Assembly: GCA_002391195.1 (NCBI GenBank)
Contig: DGRZ01000066.1
Span: 25,699 to 56,428, forward strand
Source of the DNA: Fibrobacter sp. UBA4375
Lineage (GTDB): Bacteria > Fibrobacterota > Fibrobacteria > Fibrobacterales > Fibrobacteraceae
Length of the DNA stretch: 30,730 nt
Direction of reading: 5' to 3'
This document shows positions 23,587-30,730 of this stretch, one piece after another. Both the position numbers and the translations under genes were made by a program. Under the pieces are notes generated by a model. The model had not been told where the DNA came from and ran no database searches. It was given only the letters and a program-made list of their open reading frames with translations. Position 1 is the stretch's first letter. Each line of letters begins with the position of its first letter.

Positions 23587-24100
23587 TCGCGTTTATCTAA
23601 GGGCTCTTGAACCAACTGATTACAAGACGTCCATTAACTGGCGCAGGGACGATGAAATCTGGGGTATGCTAGGCGGAACAAAATACTTTGTTTCTGAAGC
23701 CTACGAAAAACAGTGGGTGGAAAAATCCATCTTTGATAGCAAGGATGTCAAGTTAGCTATCTGCCTAAAAGAAGATGACCGGTATATCGGCAATGTTTAT
23801 ATGACCAACATTGATATGCAGAAACAGTCTTGCCATTCTCATGTCTTGATTGGAGAGAAGGATTGCTGGGGAAAGGGGTACGCCGTGGAAGCATTAACCC
23901 TCCTATGCGATTATATGTTTTCAGAACGAAACATCCACAGAATTCAGGCCATTGTTCTGGAAAGTAACCAAGCCTCACTAAAAATGCATCAAAAATGTGG
24001 TTACAAAATAGACGGATTGATGCGAGACTCTGTTTTTAAGGACGGGAAATTTCAAAATCAATACATTCTATCTTTATTGAAAGATGATTTTGAGGTTTGA
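23576..24100 (+). CDS. GNAT acetyltransferase (RimJ/RimL-like)
   Basis: A 174-residue GNAT with the RimJ/RimL order: RVYLRALEPTDY at the start, then CWGKGYAVEAL (the acetyl-CoA pyrophosphate-binding loop), then LESNQASLKMHQKCGYK near the end. In a glycan locus such enzymes, as with PseH, often N-acetylate a 4-amino sugar; this is a plausible role here. The ATG at 23576 is preferred to TTG or ATG codons 6 and 2 codons upstream because AGGTGG ends 6 bases before it. It overlaps the upstream PLP gene by 11 bases, so translation is coupled. Confidence 0.85.
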   Translation: MKDSRVYLRALEPTDYKTSINWRRDDEIWGMLGGTKYFVSEAYEKQWVEKSIFDSKDVKLAICLKEDDRYIGNVYMTNIDMQKQSCHSHVLIGEKDCWGKGYAVEALTLLCDYMFSERNIHRIQAIVLESNQASLKMHQKCGYKIDGLMRDSVFKDGKFQNQYILSLLKDDFEV

Positions 24101-24110
24101 AATAAAAAAA

Positions 24111-25058
24111 ATGATTAACCGTACACAAAAAGAAATTACAAAACATTGGCCAAAGGAATGGGATACCCCCGTTGTCAGTATTCGTTGCATAACATATAAC
24201 CACGAGCCATATATTGCCCAGGCCTTAGATGGTTTCCTAATGCAAGAAACCGATTTCCCCTTTGAAATTGTTGTTCACGACGACGCTTCAACCGACAACA
24301 CGGCAAATATTATTCGGGAATACGAAACGAAATATCCCCAAATTTTAAAACCTATCTACGAAACAGAAAATCAATTTTCGAAAAGAGATGGCTCACTTGG
24401 AAGAATAATGAATGCAGCTTGTCGAGGGAAGTATATTGCCCTATGCGAAGGCGATGATTACTGGACTAAATCATACAAATTACAAAAACAAATTGATTTT
24501 TTAGAAAGAAATTCTCAATATTCTGCGAGCGCTCACCAAAGCACACTCATCGGGAACGGATCAGGACCATTTCGTGAAAAAGTCAATTCAACGATAACAA
24601 TGAATGATTTGATTTCAAACTCAAGACTTTTCCACACCGCATCCTTTATATATAGAAGAGAGCAAATTTATTCGTTACCCGGTCCAACAAAAACAAATTC
24701 TGTCGTTTCGGGCGACAAACTTATTTTTCTCAAAGCAGCCACTTTTGGTCCTATTTATTATTTTGATGACGAGATGTGCATTTATCGCAAACACGCTAGT
24801 GGGGCTTCTTCAACAACTACACTTCAGCACATGCGCAAAGATCTCAACATAGTTTCTTACATGAAAGAAATATACCCTAAATTTCCAAAATACCGGTATT
24901 TATCTTTTTTATACGGAACATTCGCTTATTACCCCAAAGATATCACCCGAACAAAAAAAGCGTTTTATTTACTCCTTTCACTCATCTTCTCATTCTCCTA
25001 CTTCCCAGAGAATATCAAAGTTTTAGCAAACAAAGTGAAAAACGTTTATGGGAAATAA
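24111..25058 (+). CDS. Glycosyltransferase, GT2 family
   Basis: A GT-A fold glycosyltransferase. The nucleotide-binding HDDASTDNT block (56-64) and the DxD-type motif in LCEGDDYW (111-118) are clear. The C-terminal hydrophobic stretch (about residues 280-300) may associate it with the membrane. I take the ATG at 24111; an in-frame ATG at 24084 would add 9 residues within the upstream GNAT gene and I cannot decide firmly, as neither has a good Shine-Dalgarno. The 3' end overlaps the Wzy-like gene by 11 bases. AT content rises sharply from here to about 27 kb. Confidence 0.85.
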   Translation: MINRTQKEITKHWPKEWDTPVVSIRCITYNHEPYIAQALDGFLMQETDFPFEIVVHDDASTDNTANIIREYETKYPQILKPIYETENQFSKRDGSLGRIMNAACRGKYIALCEGDDYWTKSYKLQKQIDFLERNSQYSASAHQSTLIGNGSGPFREKVNSTITMNDLISNSRLFHTASFIYRREQIYSLPGPTKTNSVVSGDKLIFLKAATFGPIYYFDDEMCIYRKHASGASSTTTLQHMRKDLNIVSYMKEIYPKFPKYRYLSFLYGTFAYYPKDITRTKKAFYLLLSLIFSFSYFPENIKVLANKVKNVYGK

Positions 25059-26271
25059 CCTGCTAGTTTTTTTTCTTTTATTTATCAATCTATATTTCCC
25101 AATCAATCCTGTTCTCATTACAGGGATTGACATTATTTTTGCTTTTTGGTATTGCAAAAACACACAAATTGCACCATTTCTGTTTCTTATTATATCAAGC
25201 TTTCTTCTTTTATTCACATCCATCATCTCTTTTGTTGCAGCAGATGCACCAGAATACCAAGTCATATTCAAATACATTAGAACATTCATTTCAACAATAG
25301 CGATTATAACAATCGCGCAAAAAATAGAACTTTCGCCAAAACCCTTTGTAAGGTTGATTTCAATTGTATTATGTTGCCATTTAATTGCAATCGTACTACA
25401 AATAATCCACCCGCCACTAGGGCCAATTATGGCCCCATACTTTAATTTTACAAGAAAAATTTCATTTCTTGAAACAATACAATTACGTAAATTAGGGCTC
25501 TGCGGAGGATACGATGCCGCGTCAATGATTCTCGCATCATCGCTAATTTTCTACTATCTAAATTACATAGTCAAAAAAAATATCGTATTTTTTATTTTAG
25601 CCCTAACTTCCGTCTTTTTAACATTGTTTGTATCTCGACTAGGAATGGCCCTTTCTACCATTATTTTATTCTGTTTTTCCATTTATTCCATAAGAAAGAA
25701 AGGGGCAGTTCGAGCAACGGGAGTCGCTTTAATGCTTGTCGTCCTCTTTTTTGCAACAAATATTTTGTTACCTATTTTAGCAAACACAAATAGTTTGCTA
25801 ATCAACATATCAACATCTTCCGCAAACGATATCAGTTACTTTACGCAAGATTACAGATCTACAAATGGCAGCGTAGAAGCACTTACAAACGAGCACCTCA
25901 TTGTGTACAAAAACTTAGATTTCTTTCAATTAATTTTTGGTGCCGGGAACTCATCCGAGTCAGACATCGGGTACATCCAATTACTTTTTCAGGTTGGCTT
26001 AACCGGACTGTTTATAATTATCATGATGCATATTTGGGCCACCAAAAGAACAATCTACGCGCACCCTATAAACGAAGACATGAAAATACTGCAGTTATTC
26101 TGTGTCTTTTATATAATACTGCTCTCGATTTTCAATTACAAAATACTTTTGCTATATAGTCGAGGTTTTTACGACTTCTACATTCTCTGCTTTGTTTATT
26201 ACATCACCACACAAAAGAAATTAGAAAAACGGTTTATAAACAACACACCTTTATTGACGGAAAGACTTTAA
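25048..26271 (+). CDS. wzy: Wzy-like polysaccharide polymerase
   Basis: A 407-residue integral membrane protein with about ten to twelve hydrophobic helices and a long soluble loop between two helices in the C-terminal half (around 265-300). This is the typical Wzy/O-antigen polymerase shape; sequence identity in this family is low, so topology and locus context carry the call. It would polymerise the flipped repeat units on the periplasmic side. The ATG overlaps the GT2 gene by 11 bases. Its last 21 bases also code, on the other strand, for the end of the convergent GT2 gene. The DNA is very AT-rich. Confidence 0.75.
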   Translation: MGNNLLVFFLLFINLYFPINPVLITGIDIIFAFWYCKNTQIAPFLFLIISSFLLLFTSIISFVAADAPEYQVIFKYIRTFISTIAIITIAQKIELSPKPFVRLISIVLCCHLIAIVLQIIHPPLGPIMAPYFNFTRKISFLETIQLRKLGLCGGYDAASMILASSLIFYYLNYIVKKNIVFFILALTSVFLTLFVSRLGMALSTIILFCFSIYSIRKKGAVRATGVALMLVVLFFATNILLPILANTNSLLINISTSSANDISYFTQDYRSTNGSVEALTNEHLIVYKNLDFFQLIFGAGNSSESDIGYIQLLFQVGLTGLFIIIMMHIWATKRTIYAHPINEDMKILQLFCVFYIILLSIFNYKILLLYSRGFYDFYILCFVYYITTQKKLEKRFINNTPLLTERL

Positions 26272-27054
26272 ATACTCTATAGATTGTTTTTTCCACTTAT
26301 ATTTAACTCTTTGATTGATAAAACTGGTGGTTTGATTTTCATTATGAACCACATTTAATCTTGAGTCAAAATAAATTTTCTTCCCATTTTTAATAACAAG
26401 TTCCGCTATAAAAATTTCTTCATCATACATAAAAATTTTGTTATCCTCAGCCAATAATGCTTTAATACATTCCTCAACAAGAACGAAACAAGAGCCATGG
26501 ACTCCATAAACAAAACCAGAATTTAACAAGACATGTTTCGGCTTGAAAATTTTTCGTTTACACCAATGCAAAAAGAAATAAAAAGAATACGTTAAATAAT
26601 TCGTAAAAATAAAATCATGTAATTTTTTATTCAGAATTGATGGACGGTTAACGCAAAATGGATTCTGGTGATAACCAGTTTCTGCCAAAACAATATCCGG
26701 TCCAACGCACCATATACTCTCATCTTTGATTACCAATATATTTTCAAAAAAATACTCTGAAGAGAACTCAATATCCGTATTTGAAATTATTCCCCATTTA
26801 TAGGAATCTTTTTGATTTCTAAATCCATACAAGCAACCATTAAGATATCCAAGGTTTTCTTTTGGAATATAGACTTCACTCAATTCATATTCTTTTTTTA
26901 GTTTTTTAGAAAAATACTCTGGATTAGAACAAGAATTACACGTTACAACAAGTTTTATTCGGTCTGCTATTGTTTGTTTTCGTAATCCCTGTGCAAACTG
27001 GATAACTTCTTTTTCATTATTGTAACAAGCAACAGATACAACAAAATCTATCAT
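26251..27054 (-). CDS. Glycosyltransferase, GT2 family
   Basis: A 267-residue GT-A type glycosyltransferase. VSVACYNNEKEV opens the fold and the metal-binding NTDIEF (92-97) fits the DxD position. An acidic motif near the C-terminal third (FMYDEEIFIAEL) could hold the catalytic base. The N-terminus is followed by an ENLGYLNGCLYGFR block, as in rhamnosyl- and similar transferases, though the donor is unknown. The ATG at 27054 has GAGGTG just upstream. It is the last gene of the - strand run and its end overlaps the Wzy-like gene tail-to-tail by 21 bases. Confidence 0.85.
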   Translation of the reverse strand: MIDFVVSVACYNNEKEVIQFAQGLRKQTIADRIKLVVTCNSCSNPEYFSKKLKKEYELSEVYIPKENLGYLNGCLYGFRNQKDSYKWGIISNTDIEFSSEYFFENILVIKDESIWCVGPDIVLAETGYHQNPFCVNRPSILNKKLHDFIFTNYLTYSFYFFLHWCKRKIFKPKHVLLNSGFVYGVHGSCFVLVEECIKALLAEDNKIFMYDEEIFIAELVIKNGKKIYFDSRLNVVHNENQTTSFINQRVKYKWKKQSIEYLKSFRQ

Positions 27055-27078
27055 AACACCTCATAAGCTAGGTGAAAA

Positions 27079-28242
27079 TCACCTTGTACTTTCAGCTTTT
27101 TCCCAAACAGGTTTAGACTTCCCAGTAATGATATTCACAACACCTTTCCATTGCGCCACAACAGTCATACAATAGTAAAAAACAATCTTCACCAATCTAT
27201 TAGAACCTCTCGTAATCAATCCTAAAAGGGCAATTAGATAAAACAGAGCCTGTAATCCTAGAGTGACCTTCCAAAAGAGACATCCAAGAACAGCCATAGG
27301 AATGTTTACCGCGAGTGCAGTAAGATGCACCAGCCAAAGAAGGTAACGGCAAGTTCTGTGTCCAAAATAGAAATACGAGAACCACCGATAAGAAATAAAA
27401 TTAAACACACAAACATTAGGGCAAATACCCGTCAAAATATCTCGATTCATTCGAACTTTGCGTTTGAACTCATCCTCATCTATTTCACCCGCCTTTTCAT
27501 AAGCAATAGCATCAGGATTATACAACGCTCTTTTCTTGCTCAACGCATACACAAAGGGGAAACTAGAATCGTGGCATTCAATCGGAGGAACATCGATATA
27601 ATATTCGTTCCGTACAGCATATATGGCTCCATTGCCGGCAGTAATTGTTTGAAGCTTACTTTCAATGTTCCTACACATCAAATCAAGTTTCCAGTAAAAG
27701 CCCTCTGAATTCGCAGTATTATTTCCATCCGTATTAACATATCGAAGTTGACCGGTGACATACGCTACAGACGGATCAGTAAAATACGACACAAGCTCTC
27801 TAACCGCATTCGCTTCAAACATCGCATTCGCATCTGTCATAACAAGTATTTCTGCATTACACAACTTTTGCGTTTCATTCTGCGCATTAGTCTTTCCATA
27901 ATGTTTTTCTGACTTGTGAATGCGAATCCTGCGCTCTGGATGGGCCGCAATAAAAGCTTCAACAATTTCATCAGTCTTGTCTGTTGAAAAATCCGAAGCT
28001 ATTAGGAAATCAATTTTTTCAGCGGGATACTCAATATTTAGAAGATTCTGAAGTTTATCTGCTATGACAGATTCTTCATTATGAGCGACAACCATAATTG
28101 ACACAGTCGGTTCATAAGAATAATCTTTTTCATTTACCTTTTTAGACATTTTGCTTAAAACAACCAATGATAACGGATAACCGACCATTGCCCAAAAAGC
28201 AACAAATACAGCAATGCACCATATAATTGTTAAAACAAGCAT
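27079..28242 (-). CDS. Membrane-bound glycosyltransferase, GT2 family
   Basis: A 387-residue GT2 enzyme with an N-terminal membrane helix (about 5-30) and two or three C-terminal helices (about 290-365). The catalytic domain has VSIMVVAHNEE, SDFSTDKTDE and the DAN metal motif (137-139) in MTDANA, and TAGNGAIYAVR for the acceptor side. The layout is like that of cellulose-synthase-like and other processive transferases, but the C-terminal QxxRW motif is not obvious (only RWFSY), so I would not call it processive. It begins 19 bases after the ATP-grasp gene, with AAGG 8 bases before the ATG. Confidence 0.82.
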   Translation of the reverse strand: MLVLTIIWCIAVFVAFWAMVGYPLSLVVLSKMSKKVNEKDYSYEPTVSIMVVAHNEESVIADKLQNLLNIEYPAEKIDFLIASDFSTDKTDEIVEAFIAAHPERRIRIHKSEKHYGKTNAQNETQKLCNAEILVMTDANAMFEANAVRELVSYFTDPSVAYVTGQLRYVNTDGNNTANSEGFYWKLDLMCRNIESKLQTITAGNGAIYAVRNEYYIDVPPIECHDSSFPFVYALSKKRALYNPDAIAYEKAGEIDEDEFKRKVRMNRDILTGICPNVCVFNFISYRWFSYFYFGHRTCRYLLWLVHLTALAVNIPMAVLGCLFWKVTLGLQALFYLIALLGLITRGSNRLVKIVFYYCMTVVAQWKGVVNIITGKSKPVWEKAESTR

Positions 28243-28261
28243 TCAGTCAACCTTAGCAAAA

Positions 28262-29224
28262 TTAGTTAGTCTTCTTAATTGCAATCTCGTTATATTTCAT
28301 CATATAGATGCCATCGTCATAACATCCAAGGTTAGGCTTATTCTCTATGCCCTTAAGATTATTTTCAATAAGAACCATATGGTTGCAGCCACATTCAAAA
28401 GCATGCGGATAGCCACCACCAAAACGGGGATTCACTTCAGAAATGTAGTATTCGCCATCTATGTCAAAAATGTCTATATCTATTTGTCCGGTAAAGCCAC
28501 TTTCTTCAACGAATTTTTGAATCAGCGCAAAAAGCTTAGGATCCTTAAAAGATACTGCCTTGTCCGTTTCGCCCGCTCGCATTACAATCTTTTTCTTGGT
28601 GAAAATCGATACGACTTTCTTGCTAATCATATCAATATATACATCCGCACCGATTTCCTGACCTTTCAAGAATTCCTGTATCATCATTCCTTCGGAATGG
28701 GTGCATAGCAAATCAACAGTTTTTTTATCCTGTGCCTTAGAAATTGCAATACTGGCACTTCCGCACGACGGTTTAACAAACACAGGATAACTGATTTTGC
28801 CCTTTTCCAAATCAGCATAAAACTTTGCTGGGTCCATGTAGGACTTTGCGCACTTGTAGCCATGTTCAACTAGCCAATTATACATCTTGAATTTATCAAG
28901 GCTTCGTTCGCATAGTTCAAAACTAGAGCCGATGATTTTTACACCAGCATCATCAAACAATTGGTGGTTCTTCGCTAGCAAGTTAAGTTCCGGATCAATC
29001 AGAGAAAGAACGCCATCAATTTGTTCTTTCTTGCAAATATCAAGGATTACATCAAGGTAACCATCCGCAGTAATGCGAGGAACAATGTAATACTTATCGG
29101 CATCAAAAAGTGCTGGGGCAATATCACTACAGTCTGTAGCAACAATTTTGCCATCCTTAAAGGACCTCTTAAAATACTGGACAACCTTATTACGGGTTCC
29201 TGCCGAAAGAATCAACATGTTCAT
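28262..29224 (-). CDS. ATP-grasp ligase (second copy, CarB-like)
   Basis: A 320-residue ATP-grasp enzyme. The ATP-binding block is YPVFVKPSCGSASIAISK (146-163), with MIQEFLKG (181-188) and the Mg-binding SEVNPRFGGGYPHAFECG (262-279), a form like that of the carbamoyl-phosphate synthase large subunit ATP-grasp domain. Free-standing enzymes of this type ligate amino acids or other carboxylates. The ATG (29224) overlaps the stop of the PLP decarboxylase-like gene in an ATGA junction, so the two are translationally coupled and probably act in one step: the PLP enzyme makes an amine or D-amino acid and this enzyme attaches it. That link is an inference. Confidence 0.85.
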   Translation of the reverse strand: MNMLILSAGTRNKVVQYFKRSFKDGKIVATDCSDIAPALFDADKYYIVPRITADGYLDVILDICKKEQIDGVLSLIDPELNLLAKNHQLFDDAGVKIIGSSFELCERSLDKFKMYNWLVEHGYKCAKSYMDPAKFYADLEKGKISYPVFVKPSCGSASIAISKAQDKKTVDLLCTHSEGMMIQEFLKGQEIGADVYIDMISKKVVSIFTKKKIVMRAGETDKAVSFKDPKLFALIQKFVEESGFTGQIDIDIFDIDGEYYISEVNPRFGGGYPHAFECGCNHMVLIENNLKGIENKPNLGCYDDGIYMMKYNEIAIKKTN

Positions 29225-30402
29225 TTTTCTTTATCTCCGATACAACGGCTTTTATATTCTGCAACAGTCCATCTGTCACGAGCCTTTATGATATGCTCCC
29301 CTTCTTTCACATAAACGGCAGGAAACCATTTAATGAAAAGCGGAGAAAGGCACATTGTGTAGGCTCCAACCTTATGGTAAACGATTTGGTCGTTTGTCAA
29401 TATTTCCAGTTCATTTGAAAGTTCAAATAAACGATCATGTTCCATACATGTAAAACCAGAAACAATCTGTCGTTCGAAAACTTGGCGAGGTTCAGAACCA
29501 ATTCGGACAATTTCCTTGAAGTACGAGGACTTCGTCATTAAAGGGTCAATTTGAGTCCTGCTTCCATCTGTTACTATAAAGGTATTTCGGGTTGTTCTTT
29601 TCACATCAACAACGGACGTATAGTAATCTACAGCAGCACCAATTAGCGCCATACCAGGTTCAACGATCAACGCGGTTTCTTCCGGGTCAAAGCATTGTTT
29701 CAAAATTCCCGCAACCATGTCAAAATATTCAGGAAACTGCGGTTTGGAGCTTAATCCCCCAAAAAAGCCGCCACCAATATCGACATACTTAAGTTTCAGC
29801 CCATATTTTTCCGAAATCTCAACAGCTGTCTCTGCAATTGCCCTGTAGATATCAGGCATTCTTGTCTTGGAACTCTTATGGAGATGTAATCCAACAACTT
29901 TTACACCTTTTTCTTCAATTTTATCGATTGCCCTTTTTAATTCGCCATTTTCATAACAAAAACCGAATCTTTCGCCATCTTCACCACATTGTGTCTGCCC
30001 CGGACACTTTGATTCAAGATCAAAATTAACACGTATGCCGACTTCATAATTATTGGGCTCAAGTTCTGCAAGCCAATTGATTTCATATTCGGCGTCAATA
30101 TTGACTATAGAATGATTGCGGACCGCCTCAAAAAAAGTTTCTTTAGATTTTGCAATACCATTGTATATGAGTTTGTCGGCACCTACCGACTTAGCAAGCT
30201 CATATTCATCATCCGAAACAACCTCCGCATAACAACCATTATCACGAAAATACTTTATCACCCAAGGGAAAGCATTCGTCTTATAAGAATAGCCAACTAT
30301 ATAGTTACCCCAAGACCTTTGAAGGGCATTCTTCAATTTATGCAATTCTTCGTCAAGAAAATCCTTATTAATTACGAAATATGGCGTTTTGAGGCTATTC
30401 AT
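29221..30402 (-). CDS. LysA-like PLP-dependent decarboxylase, fold type III
   Basis: A 393-residue protein of the diaminopimelate/ornithine decarboxylase family with an alanine-racemase-like barrel. K41 in YSYKTN is the PLP lysine, HLHKSS (173-178) and DIGGGFFGG (208-216) bind the cofactor, and EPG (248-250) and GFTCMEHD (C319, D323) give the other active-site parts. The insertion with DLESKCPG is unusual and may change substrate choice. It is not in a lysine operon but within the glycan locus, between the priming transferase (ATGA overlap) and an ATP-grasp gene (ATGA overlap). A role in supplying an amine or amino acid for glycan decoration fits this setting; the substrate is unknown. Confidence 0.82.
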   Translation of the reverse strand: MNSLKTPYFVINKDFLDEELHKLKNALQRSWGNYIVGYSYKTNAFPWVIKYFRDNGCYAEVVSDDEYELAKSVGADKLIYNGIAKSKETFFEAVRNHSIVNIDAEYEINWLAELEPNNYEVGIRVNFDLESKCPGQTQCGEDGERFGFCYENGELKRAIDKIEEKGVKVVGLHLHKSSKTRMPDIYRAIAETAVEISEKYGLKLKYVDIGGGFFGGLSSKPQFPEYFDMVAGILKQCFDPEETALIVEPGMALIGAAVDYYTSVVDVKRTTRNTFIVTDGSRTQIDPLMTKSSYFKEIVRIGSEPRQVFERQIVSGFTCMEHDRLFELSNELEILTNDQIVYHKVGAYTMCLSPLFIKWFPAVYVKEGEHIIKARDRWTVAEYKSRCIGDKEK

Positions 30403-30730
30403 TTGCTTGCTACGCCTCCACGTTCAATATCAAGATATTCTTCATCGGCAGCCTCAGAATCGGGAGAAACATCTTCTCTGCAAACGACTTTTTTTATGGT
30501 CAGAAAAATAATCTTGATGTCTTCTAAAAAAGAAATGCTATTCACGTACTGAACATCTAAAGCCAACCGTTGGTCCCATTTCACATAGTTCCTACCACTA
30601 ATTTGAGCAAGTCCACTCAAACCAGGACGAACATCATGTCGATGTTTTTCCGTTTCTGTGTAATAAGGGAGGTATTGAACCAAAAGCGGACGCGGACCTA
30701 TAAGCGACATGTCGCCCTTGAGGATGTTGA
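30399..30730 (-). CDS. Priming sugar-phosphate transferase (partial, PglC/WcaJ type)
   Basis: C-terminal part of a bacterial sugar transferase (polyprenyl-phosphate phosphoglycosyltransferase), which starts the repeat unit by moving a sugar-1-phosphate onto undecaprenyl phosphate at the inner membrane. The visible part has KGDMSLIGPRPLL, RPGLSGLAQISGRN and RLALDVQYV, all hallmarks of the family. The open frame continues to the window edge, so the N-terminal membrane segment and catalytic DE motif are outside. The stop overlaps the start of the PLP decarboxylase-like gene (ATGA). It is the first gene seen in the - strand run; whether more genes precede it is not visible. Confidence 0.9.
   Translation of the reverse strand, partial: NILKGDMSLIGPRPLLVQYLPYYTETEKHRHDVRPGLSGLAQISGRNYVKWDQRLALDVQYVNSISFLEDIKIIFLTIKKVVCREDVSPDSEAADEEYLDIERGGVASK

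Overview
The window looks like a chromosomal segment of a Gram-negative bacterium, and Fibrobacter or a close relative (Fibrobacterota) is my best guess. The reasons are a lipoprotein whose acylated cysteine is followed by an Asp/Ser-rich linker typical of that group, a Wzi-like outer-membrane protein, short CTAG-rich intergenic sequence at 5441-5481, and moderate GC in the core genes. The taxon is an inference; no rRNA gene is present to prove it.

Layout. (1) 1-8.3 kb is core genome. dnaG, sufC and sufD overlap on the + strand. On the - strand a compact run holds a Ser-rich lipoprotein, a Wzi-like outer-membrane protein, a U32 peptidase-family tRNA hydroxylation protein and a small helical protein. 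(2) 8.3-16.2 kb is an accessory island cut into modules. Four copies of a composite, hairpin-rich intergenic repeat (8369-8474, 9332-9587, 10378-10520, 12065-12361) stand between a GNAT/small-protein pair, a short-RNA + DUF3800 unit, an AlbA_2/Schlafen-type HTH regulator and a four-gene KAP-NTPase membrane operon. Several modules have their own TTGACA-17 bp-TATATT promoter. The island is more AT-rich than the core genes and looks like a defence or toxin-antitoxin hot spot. (3) 16.3-30.7 kb is a surface-polysaccharide locus built as two converging operons meeting near 26.26 kb. The + strand carries a GT4 glycosyltransferase, Wzx flippase, VioA-like aminotransferase, ATP-grasp ligase, PaaK-like adenylating enzyme, a second DegT-like protein, a GNAT, a GT2 and a Wzy-like polymerase. 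The - strand carries a priming sugar-phosphate transferase (cut by the window edge), a LysA-like PLP protein, a second ATP-grasp ligase and two GT2 enzymes.

How the genes work together. The glycan locus has all the parts of a Wzx/Wzy pathway: priming transferase, four glycosyltransferases, flippase and polymerase. Two ATP-grasp enzymes, a PLP decarboxylase-like enzyme, a PaaK-like enzyme and a GNAT suggest that the repeat unit is decorated with amino acids or acyl groups on an amino sugar. The Wzi-like protein at 5.5-7.0 kb could act on the exported polymer, but it lies apart from the locus.

Most interesting: the unit at 9617-10363. A consensus promoter drives a predicted RNA of about 55 nt with a GAAA-capped hairpin and an intrinsic terminator, directly ahead of a DUF3800 (RNase H-like) gene that starts at TTG. 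This layout resembles type III toxin-antitoxin loci. Next come the KAP operon and the mosaic repeats, whose copies show compensatory base changes in one hairpin.
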